This document shows positions 23,623 to 29,453 of a stretch of 31,782 nucleotides of DNA, piece after piece. The notes beneath the pieces were generated by a model that made no database searches, was not told the origin of the DNA, and saw only the letters and a program-made list of their open reading frames with translations. The position numbers were made by a program, and so were the translations under genes. The DNA is from a virus, in IMG/VR virus record IMGVR_UViG_3300046170_000064, positions 1-31,782 of that record, one strand, 5' to 3'. Positions within the stretch are counted from its first letter, which is position 1. Every line of letters starts with the position of its first letter.

Positions 23623-24179
23623 TAAATAAACATAGTTTTATAACCAGACAAAGTATTTTTAACGCCCATAGGAACCTCATTAATTTGATTTCCTACAACA
23701 AACTCAGCTCTGTTATCATAAAAAGTAGATACTAGCCTTAGAATAGCTTGTTTTAGTAAACTGTCATCTAGTCCAGCTGTCGTGTAAGAAACCTTAATTT
23801 CTTTTGCTGGCAACTCGTTTAATTCTATTATTTCATTATCTAAGCCCTTCACTTCATGAGTTGCAGCTGTACCGTCTACAGTTACAGAAGTAATAGAAGC
23901 AACTGGCGCAAATGGTATATTAAAACGCTCCTTTTGAAAAGGCGTGTAATAAGTTCTAGTCTTGGCGACAATATCCTTTCCTATATAATTTTCGCACCAT
24001 ATTCTAGCCTCTGTAATCATTTGCCCTATAATAGTGTCATCTGCGGCAGTATCAACTCTAATAAAGTCTTTAGCGTTTGCAGTTGTTACTATCTCGCTGC
24101 CAGTCGTAGAGTTTATTTTTACTTGACTATGATAGTCGGTCGGCGTTTCACTATAATATAAGCTTCTATAGTATGCCAT
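23622..24179 (-). CDS. Head-tail connector protein (HK97 gp6-like)
   Basis: This 185-residue protein contains DFIRVDTAADDTIIGQMITE followed by ARIWCENYIGKD, the hallmark of gp6/gp15-like connectors, and ends with a helix including LLKQAILRLVSTFYDNRAEF. It forms the ring below the portal. The start overlaps the small gene upstream in TAATG. Confidence 0.88.
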   Translation of the reverse strand: MAYYRSLYYSETPTDYHSQVKINSTTGSEIVTTANAKDFIRVDTAADDTIIGQMITEARIWCENYIGKDIVAKTRTYYTPFQKERFNIPFAPVASITSVTVDGTAATHEVKGLDNEIIELNELPAKEIKVSYTTAGLDDSLLKQAILRLVSTFYDNRAEFVVGNQINEVPMGVKNTLSGYKTMFI

Positions 24180-24388
24180 TATTTATCTTTTTTTGTAGCT
24201 CTTTTTTTTGGAGCCTTAGCTTCTTTAGTTTCGACCTTAGCTTTTTCTTCTTTAACTTCTTCAGCTAGTACGCCAATACCTCTTTTTATATAATGATTAG
24301 CTAGTTTTGGCTCTAAGTCATGTACTTCGCCTTCTCTTCTCCAGCCTTCTTGCCCAGAGATTACGTCCTTTAATATTCTAATTTTCAT
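24179..24388 (-). CDS. Small head-region protein with Lys-rich tail (69 aa)
   Basis: The first 40 residues (KIRILKDVISGQEGWRREGE) look like a small beta domain, followed by a Lys/Glu/Ala-rich tail ending in KKRATKKDK. I choose the ATG at 24388 rather than 24424 because a terminator and a TATCTTTG promoter box lie between them, so transcripts begin after the longer form's start. It precedes the connector gene and is probably a minor structural protein. The family is unknown. Confidence 0.65.
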   Translation of the reverse strand: MKIRILKDVISGQEGWRREGEVHDLEPKLANHYIKRGIGVLAEEVKEEKAKVETKEAKAPKKRATKKDK

Positions 24389-24402
24389 AATGTATATTTT
24401 TA

Positions 24403-24410
24403 CAAAGATA
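24403..24410 (-). promoter_or_regulatory. Late promoter -7 box restarting head-completion genes
   Basis: TATCTTTG lies directly downstream of a terminator hairpin and 14 bases before the ATG at 24388. A TTTA at the -33 distance (17 bases) is a weak partner. It would restart transcription of the connector genes. Confidence 0.55.
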
Positions 24411-24441
24411 AAAAAAAGCGCCATAACTAAATACAGCGCTT
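24411..24441 (-). terminator. Terminator after the PD-(D/E)XK gene
   Basis: Minus-strand AAGCGC and GCGCTT form a 6-bp stem with a 14-base loop, followed by a run of T. It ends the nuclease-like gene and is followed at once by a promoter box. Confidence 0.65.
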
Positions 24442-24469
24442 ACAACCAAACTAAAATTTGAATAAAGAA

Positions 24470-24844
24470 TTATTCGAAAGCAAAGTTATTAAAAAATTTT
24501 TTGTTTTTACCAGTTAACGATACCCTAATTGATTGCATACCTCCAGAATTAGGAAAAATAAACCAGCCTTTAAAATAATCTGACCAGACAGCAAAAAAAT
24601 CAATCTTATCTTTAGAGTAATTTCTTTTATTATTTTGTAAAGGTATATGAACGCTGTTATGCCTATCTTTTTCTGGAACTTTAATAGAGGATTTTATTTG
24701 TACCCTTACAAGTCGCTTTCCATTATCTATAATGCAATCATAAAGAGAGGAGTCCATTAAAGGCATAGAAACCTCAAATTCTCTTTTCATGCACTCAGTC
24801 GCAAATAAATACTCTGCTAGACAGCCCCTTTTATTGTTGTCCAT
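24470..24844 (-). CDS. PD-(D/E)XK endonuclease-like protein in the head cluster
   Basis: This 124-residue protein resembles the PDDEXK_5 family: RGCLAEYLFATECMKREFEV near residues 6-25 with Glu-11, then LYDCIIDNGKRLVRVQIKSS with Asp-36, Gln-49 and Lys-51 as the core. Such proteins include group I intron-type and resolvase-like nucleases. It has terminators on both sides and does not share the tight overlaps of the surrounding head genes, so it looks like a separately inserted cargo gene (moron). The role is unknown. Confidence 0.72.
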   Translation of the reverse strand: MDNNKRGCLAEYLFATECMKREFEVSMPLMDSSLYDCIIDNGKRLVRVQIKSSIKVPEKDRHNSVHIPLQNNKRNYSKDKIDFFAVWSDYFKGWFIFPNSGGMQSIRVSLTGKNKKFFNNFAFE

Positions 24845-24857
24845 AGGTAAAGTTATG

Positions 24858-24884
24858 AAAAAACCCCCAACAAGTTGTTGAGGG
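24858..24884 (-). terminator. Terminator before the PD-(D/E)XK gene
   Basis: On the minus strand CCC and CAACA pair with TGTTG and GGG around a short loop, with one mismatch, followed by TTTTTT. It ends the small-gene patch upstream. A weak -7-like TAACTTTA at 24848-24855 lies three bases before the next ATG. Confidence 0.7.
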
Positions 24885-24917
24885 CTTTTTACTTACTAAA
24901 AACAAATCAAAAAAAAA

Positions 24918-25028
24918 CTATTTATTCTTCTTTATATTTACCAAATATTTATTTAAAGATATAATTTTTTCTATACTCTTGTCTATTAGTTTTATACTTT
25001 TTTTAAAAGTGTCCTTGTTTTCTGCCAT
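24918..25028 (-). CDS. Small basic helical protein (36 aa)
   Basis: This 36-residue frame overlaps the end of the two-TM protein by 26 bases and ends before the terminator at 24884. The product is a Lys- and Ile-rich amphipathic helix (FKKSIKLIDKSIEKIISLNK). It fits the end of the small operon, but its size leaves room for doubt. The function is unknown. Confidence 0.5.
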   Translation of the reverse strand: MAENKDTFKKSIKLIDKSIEKIISLNKYLVNIKKNK

Positions 25029-25155
25029 ATTGATAAACTGCTAAAGAAATTAAAACCATAAAAATTGAATCATATTGAGCGTTGAATCTATATGTTAATC
25101 TTATAGCCCACGCCATAAAAAATAACATCAGAATAATATTTACTATCCTCTCCAT
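25003..25155 (-). CDS. Small two-TM membrane protein (50 aa)
   Basis: This product has two hydrophobic segments (IVNIILMLFFMAWAIRL and SIFMVLISLAVYQYG). I take the ATG at 25155 because it lies two bases after the upstream stop; the longer frame from 25194 would overlap that gene. It is the second of a row of small membrane proteins between capsid and connector genes. Possibly it affects the host membrane, but no motif shows this. Confidence 0.55.
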   Translation of the reverse strand: MERIVNIILMLFFMAWAIRLTYRFNAQYDSIFMVLISLAVYQYGRKQGHF

Positions 25156-25157
25156 AT

Positions 25158-25298
25158 CTAAGAGGTAAACATTAAAACCGCTAAAACTATACAAGCCATA
25201 AAAATTAAAAATTCTTTTGTCATGTACCAGAAAAACCCCAATAAACCTTTAAGTCCATCTGGGTTTTTTTTGATTTCTATTGTAATGTATTTTTTCAT
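25158..25298 (-). CDS. Small membrane protein (46 aa)
   Basis: The 46-residue product has a basic N-terminus (KKYITIEIKKNPDG) and one C-terminal membrane helix (FLIFMACIVLAVLMF). It starts after a hairpin terminator and precedes the two-TM gene by two bases. TAAATTTT, one base from the -7 consensus, lies at 25303-25310, just before its start. The function is unknown. Confidence 0.55.
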   Translation of the reverse strand: MKKYITIEIKKNPDGLKGLLGFFWYMTKEFLIFMACIVLAVLMFTS

Positions 25299-25322
25299 AT
25301 ATAAAATTTAGTTAAACAATAA

Positions 25323-25340
25323 GAGGGCTTTGCAGCCCTC
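25323..25340 (-). terminator. Hairpin terminator after the 52-aa gene
   Basis: A perfect 7-bp stem (GAGGGCT/AGCCCTC) with a 4-base loop follows the 52-residue gene. On the minus strand it is followed by TTATTGTTT, a mediocre T tract. Confidence 0.6.
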
Positions 25341-25357
25341 CGTTTGGTTGTTTTTAT

Positions 25358-25516
25358 TTATTTATATAATTCGTTTTCAAAAGCACTTACTAAAAAGTCT
25401 AATCTTAACTGTAAAGTTAAATGTCTGTCAGTTGCTGTGTTTCCATTAGAATAAGATAATTCTTTTTCTGCTTCAGTTATTTTGATAAGTTTTAATATTC
25501 TGTCTGTAATTCTCAT
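25358..25516 (-). CDS. Small hypothetical protein (52 aa)
   Basis: The 52-residue product is a charged helical protein (RITDRILKLIKITEAEKELS, then RLDFLVSAFENELYK). I choose the ATG at 25516 over one at 25579, whose extra 21 residues are a low-complexity Lys/Thr/Leu run translated from AT-rich leader DNA. It lies between the capsid terminator and another hairpin, as an independent small unit. The function is unknown. Confidence 0.55.
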   Translation of the reverse strand: MRITDRILKLIKITEAEKELSYSNGNTATDRHLTLQLRLDFLVSAFENELYK

Positions 25517-25624
25517 TTTGTTTGTTTTAGTTGTTATTGTTTTACTTTGTAAATTTAAAAGAATTTTTTTAATTAACAAACCTTTTTAAAAGTTTTTTTT
25601 AAATTTTTTTATTATTACAGCATA

Positions 25625-25656
25625 AAAAAGGGTAACCCATAAAAGTTACCCTTTTT
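25625..25656. terminator. Strong terminator after the major capsid gene
   Basis: AAAAAGGGTAAC at 25625-25636 pairs perfectly with GTTACCCTTTTT at 25645-25656 around an 8-base loop. The A and T flanks make it work in either direction. It follows the capsid stop at 25683 by 27 bases. Confidence 0.85.
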
Positions 25657-25682
25657 AAAATTACTTACTTTATACCTTAGTA

Positions 25683-26900
25683 TTAAGAAGTCTCAAGTGC
25701 AGTTTTAGCTGTGCTAAACGTTCCTTGTACAATCGCATTAGGCTGATAGTTAGTCAAACCAACTCTCTCCTGCGCTCTAACAGTTACAAAACCATCTCTG
25801 AAGTTTGTAGAATCTTCTCTTGAAAACTCAACTCCAAGACCGTCTCTTATCCATAATTGAGTAGCGACGCCTAAATTACCAACTAAGAACTTACCAGCTG
25901 TTACGGCTGTGTTAGTAGTAATTGGAACTCCCATAATAGCTGGCTGAACTCCTTGAATAATTTGATTTTTCAAGTATTCATTAGCTGTAGACTTTAACAA
26001 AATGATTTTGTGAAAATCAACTGGGTTTAATAGAATAGAATCAGCTTGGTAATTAGCTTTTGCTAACTGGTCAACTGCAGCTATTAAAACGTCGTATTCA
26101 TTAGCTGATTCAACAGCATGATAAAAATTACCAGAAGCTGCCGTTACAAAAGCAGCGCCATCAGTAAATAAACCATCTAGGTTAGGGCTTGAACCGTCAC
26201 CGTTTAAAATCTCAGCATCTTCTTTAGATAATACTTTAGAGGGAACTCTAGCTGATAAATAGCTAGTTAGCTGAGGCGTGTCAGCAAGCATCTCTTCAGT
26301 AATTCTCATAAACGTTCCAATTTTTTCAACGTTTACAGAAGTTGCAGTAATGTCAAAGTCAGACTGTCCAACAGCTGAACCCTGTGCAGTTGCAGCCGCT
26401 CCGTCATCATAAGCGCTCTCTTTTGGAAAACGAATAGTCTGAGCGTCAGTTGAACCGTTAGGAATTAATGAGCGAATATGCACCGCTCTACTAGGGTCAA
26501 ACTTAATATCTGGAATTACAGTTTCTCCAGCTACTACGCCAGTAAAAGCGTTAGCCATTGTCATATCAGCTGCTTTAATTTCAAAGCGAGCAGCATTAGT
26601 ATTTCCTTTAATCATTGCGTCAATAGCGCCATCTTTTATAGCAGTCATTAAAGACCCTTTAAAAGTTTTTGCAGTTGCACCGCTTAAAGTCTTTTTAGAC
26701 TCAATCTCGAAAGCGTCCATTCTTTTAGTAGCAGCTTCGAATTTTTCGTTATAGTTGTTAGTCAAATTAGAAATTTCAGACTTTAGAGAGCTTTCGACTT
26801 CGCCTTTAGCGTTGTCTTGAGCAGCGTTAAACGCTTTCTCTATTTTTTCGTCAACAATGTTTCCAATTTGGTCTAACTGATTTTTTACTTCTTCAGTCAT
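25683..26900 (-). CDS. Major capsid protein (HK97 fold)
   Basis: This 405-residue protein forms the head shell. Residues about 1-75 are helical and charged (QLDQIGNIVDEKIEKAFNAA), like the HK97 delta scaffold domain removed by the protease. The rest has HK97-family features: VVAGETVIPDIKF, EKIGTFMRITEEMLADTPQL, LSKEDAEILNGDGSSPNLDG and FRDGFVTVRAQERVGLTNYQ near the end. Gene order protease-capsid is standard. A strong terminator follows, probably to limit readthrough after the most needed protein. Confidence 0.95.
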   Translation of the reverse strand: MTEEVKNQLDQIGNIVDEKIEKAFNAAQDNAKGEVESSLKSEISNLTNNYNEKFEAATKRMDAFEIESKKTLSGATAKTFKGSLMTAIKDGAIDAMIKGNTNAARFEIKAADMTMANAFTGVVAGETVIPDIKFDPSRAVHIRSLIPNGSTDAQTIRFPKESAYDDGAAATAQGSAVGQSDFDITATSVNVEKIGTFMRITEEMLADTPQLTSYLSARVPSKVLSKEDAEILNGDGSSPNLDGLFTDGAAFVTAASGNFYHAVESANEYDVLIAAVDQLAKANYQADSILLNPVDFHKIILLKSTANEYLKNQIIQGVQPAIMGVPITTNTAVTAGKFLVGNLGVATQLWIRDGLGVEFSREDSTNFRDGFVTVRAQERVGLTNYQPNAIVQGTFSTAKTALETS

Positions 26901-26906
26901 TTTAAA

Positions 26907-27596
26907 TTATTTTAACTTATTAAACAAATATTTATACATCTCACCAACCTCGTTTTTTACTTCTACTGGCTCAGTAACTTCTATATCAGTTGGCTGAGTA
27001 GTGATTTTAGTAAATAAGGATTTTAGTTTAAGTATTTCGGCTTCTAAAGCAAAACCTAATTCGTCGGTTATATTTCCTTTACGAATAAGCTTTGCTATAT
27101 TATCGTAGCGCTTAAGTACTTTGTTAGGGTCATAGTTCCCTTTTACATCCATAATAAGCGCTTGGTCGTTTGCTGCTAGAGTTACAGCTGAAACTTCATA
27201 AAGTTTCACTTCTGTAATATTTCTAACACCGTCGACCATGTCTTTTTGTATAGGCAAAATGCCCACTGAATTCTCAGTAATAACGCCAGATTTAATTAAT
27301 TCTATAACGTCATTTCCTAAAGTTGTTTTAGCTATTTTAGCCTCGAATACTAAACCTTTGCCATCCTCTTCGAGCATTGTCATTTTACCCAGAGGCTTAT
27401 CCATATCGTGCTGGTATAAGTATTTAACTCTTTTGCCGTTTTCGGCTATTGTTTTATTATAGGCGCCTTTCCTTATAATATCATTATCTGAGTCCTTATT
27501 ATCAAAGACTGAGGCGTACCCCTTGACGACTCCTGCCTTTTCATCGGCGTCGAGGAGTTCGCCCATTGGGGATTGTTTATATAAAATTGTTTCCAT
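26907..27596 (-). CDS. Prohead protease (S78/U35 family)
   Basis: This 229-residue serine protease should remove the scaffold portion of the capsid protein. It shows GYASVFDNKDSDNDIIRKGA near residues 26-45, the catalytic His-63 in YLYQHDMDKPLG, and Ser-110 in GVITENSVGILP. The protein has an additional C-terminal part (about 150-229) that may act as scaffold or linker. A TATCTTTG promoter box is four bases before its ATG. Confidence 0.92.
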   Translation of the reverse strand: METILYKQSPMGELLDADEKAGVVKGYASVFDNKDSDNDIIRKGAYNKTIAENGKRVKYLYQHDMDKPLGKMTMLEEDGKGLVFEAKIAKTTLGNDVIELIKSGVITENSVGILPIQKDMVDGVRNITEVKLYEVSAVTLAANDQALIMDVKGNYDPNKVLKRYDNIAKLIRKGNITDELGFALEAEILKLKSLFTKITTQPTDIEVTEPVEVKNEVGEMYKYLFNKLK

Positions 27597-27600
27597 AATG

Positions 27601-27629
27601 CAAAGATATTAATTTAAACGTAATCAAAA
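27601..27629 (-). promoter_or_regulatory. Late promoter for protease/capsid genes
   Basis: On the minus strand TTTTG (27625-27629), 16 bases, then TATCTTTG (27601-27608) resembles the Bacteroidota -33/-7 promoter. The box ends four bases before the ATG, predicting a leaderless transcript. The 12 bases TTTGCATTATGG are shared with the tape measure start. Confidence 0.6.
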
Positions 27630-27799
27630 TCTAACCAGTCTGGTCGATTTCTATCTCTTAATATTTTTATCTCTCTCCCTCTGCTTTGTTTTAATATTTC
27701 TAAGGTTGTTTCTTCTCCATAGAAAAATAAAAGCGAAGTTATAGGGTCAGCTTCTGGATAGTTTTCTGAGTATGTAAGCATTAATTGCCGTAGCATCAT
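27614..27799 (-). CDS. Small hypothetical protein after the MuF gene (61 aa)
   Basis: The 61-residue product has a credible globular composition (ADPITSLLFFYGEETTLEIL, then RDRNRPDWLDFDYV). It overlaps the last 53 bases of the MuF gene in another frame; a later Met at 27781 reduces this overlap. It ends just before the protease gene. I do not know the family. Overlap of this size is larger than is usual here, so the start is uncertain. Confidence 0.6.
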   Translation of the reverse strand: MMLRQLMLTYSENYPEADPITSLLFFYGEETTLEILKQSRGREIKILRDRNRPDWLDFDYV

Positions 27800-29450
27800 A
27801 TTTAGTATTTTTAAGTAATTCGTCCACTAATTTTATTAAGTCATCATATAGGTCTGGGAAATATTTTTTAAATATTGGATTTCCTACAAATCTATTTTCG
27901 TAAGCGTGCGCCATAAACTCTTCATATTGTAGGTGTTTAAATCTAAAATATCCACTCCATTCGTGACCCCAGCCTATTTTGCAATCTGAAACACTAGCTA
28001 GATAATCAGAAACTGCTCCAGCATTTTCTTCTAGTTCTAGCTGGCTCATATTTGGAAAATCTTTTCTTATTTTATTCTCTAAATATGGCTTATAATTATC
28101 CCAATAATTTCTATTTGCAGTTCTCGAAGTTTTACCTCCACCCCAGTTTTTTCTTAAAGCTTGTCCTTTATTTGTTAAACTTGCTGTATTTCTATCTATA
28201 AAAAGACTACTATGTTTTTTATGTAAAGCCTCTATTCTAGCGTCTGCTTTAAACCAAGAAATTAATTTTAAATCGGTATTAATAGCATGACCAAATTCGT
28301 GAGCTAATATTTGAGATTCGTAACCTTTATGTCTTTTTTTTGATATTTGAACAGTTCTAGTTTTTTTATTAAACCAAGCGCCATCCTCTACCATTTTACC
28401 TAATTTTCTACTATATACCATTGGCGCCTCTTGTAATTTTATTGGCTTTTTTAAATATTGTAAATAGGAATCGTCAAAATTCTCTAAGCCTTTAAAGTCA
28501 TCCCAATTATTAGGTCTAAATTCATATTTAGCAGCGTCTTCAGATATTTCCGTTACTATCTGAGGCTTTGGTTTTGGTTTTAAAATGTCATCTACTGCAT
28601 TAGCTGAGTCTAAACCTATAGCTCTGCCAGCACTTAATCCATAATCAAAGCCAGTCAATGGCGTTATAGTCTGAGCCTCTGCTTTAGGAAATGGCGCTAT
28701 AGCGCAGCGACAGTTTACTACATTAACAGCGGAAGCCGTTGGGTCTCCAGCTCGGTCTAATAATTCGCCTCCTACTTTAAATTTATCATTAAAGTCTACT
28801 ATTTGACCATTAGCCATAGCATGAGCTGAGCGCTCTCGCCCATCCATAGAAGTAATCCACTTTTTTTGTAAGCTATTTTTACCATAGACGTCAGTAGCTG
28901 ATTGCATAACTCCTAAATTAGCGGCATTTGTAGCCTCTGTTCTTACAATCCTCTCAGCTTGATAACGTCCTAGTTTATTAAACCTCTGCCTCAGAATACG
29001 CCCTTTTTCGGCAGCACCTCGACTCTGGAAGTCCACATCCGTCATTAATTTCTTTAATGTCTTCTCCAGTTCCTTTTTGGCAGTCCCTTGAACAGTTACA
29101 ACTCTCACCGCTGCAACCCTTTTTCCCTCTTTTGCAAATACCGATTCCCATGCGTCTCTATATTTATTTGTTTCTAATTGTTTTATTATATACTTGTCAA
29201 TATTATTAGCATACCAAGAAGCAAACCTAAGACCAATATTGATGTAAATAGATTTGTAAAGCTCATCAAACTTATTTTTTATAAACAACTGATTTAAGCC
29301 AGAAGTTTTACCAGTCTTTAAAAACTCTTCGACTCCTTTATTATATTGGTCTTTATAATAAGACCTAACGGCGCTTATTTCTTTTTTTTCTCCTATTCTA
29401 AGCTGCTTATCGTAGGCTCTTATATATTTGTCATCTTTGACGTCAGCCAT
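27747..29450 (-). CDS. MuF-type head morphogenesis protein fused to a zincin metalloprotease-like domain
   Basis: This 567-residue minor head protein has a MuF domain around residues 130-255: RYQAERIVRTEATNAANLGV, the SMDGRERSAH motif at 201-210, and VVNCRCAIAPFP at 244-255. The C-terminal part adds a zinc-protease-like domain with HEFGH at 384-388 and a candidate third ligand in YEEFMAHAYE near 509-518, plus a conserved-looking IGWGHEWSGYF. MuF proteins are packaged in the virion and some are fused to effectors, so the domain may enter the host cell with the DNA. The protease activity is inferred from the motif. Confidence 0.85.
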   Translation of the reverse strand: MADVKDDKYIRAYDKQLRIGEKKEISAVRSYYKDQYNKGVEEFLKTGKTSGLNQLFIKNKFDELYKSIYINIGLRFASWYANNIDKYIIKQLETNKYRDAWESVFAKEGKRVAAVRVVTVQGTAKKELEKTLKKLMTDVDFQSRGAAEKGRILRQRFNKLGRYQAERIVRTEATNAANLGVMQSATDVYGKNSLQKKWITSMDGRERSAHAMANGQIVDFNDKFKVGGELLDRAGDPTASAVNVVNCRCAIAPFPKAEAQTITPLTGFDYGLSAGRAIGLDSANAVDDILKPKPKPQIVTEISEDAAKYEFRPNNWDDFKGLENFDDSYLQYLKKPIKLQEAPMVYSRKLGKMVEDGAWFNKKTRTVQISKKRHKGYESQILAHEFGHAINTDLKLISWFKADARIEALHKKHSSLFIDRNTASLTNKGQALRKNWGGGKTSRTANRNYWDNYKPYLENKIRKDFPNMSQLELEENAGAVSDYLASVSDCKIGWGHEWSGYFRFKHLQYEEFMAHAYENRFVGNPIFKKYFPDLYDDLIKLVDELLKNTKYDATAINAYILRKLSRS

Positions 29451-29453
29451 AGC

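Noticed and set aside
24179-24424. Longer version of the small head gene starting at 24424.
   Set aside because: Its first 12 codons cover a terminator tail and promoter box; the ATG at 24388 fits better.
27390-27410. TTATCCATA near 27396 as a DnaA box for the DnaA-like fusion protein.
   Set aside because: It is a single imperfect match inside the protease gene with no cluster around it.
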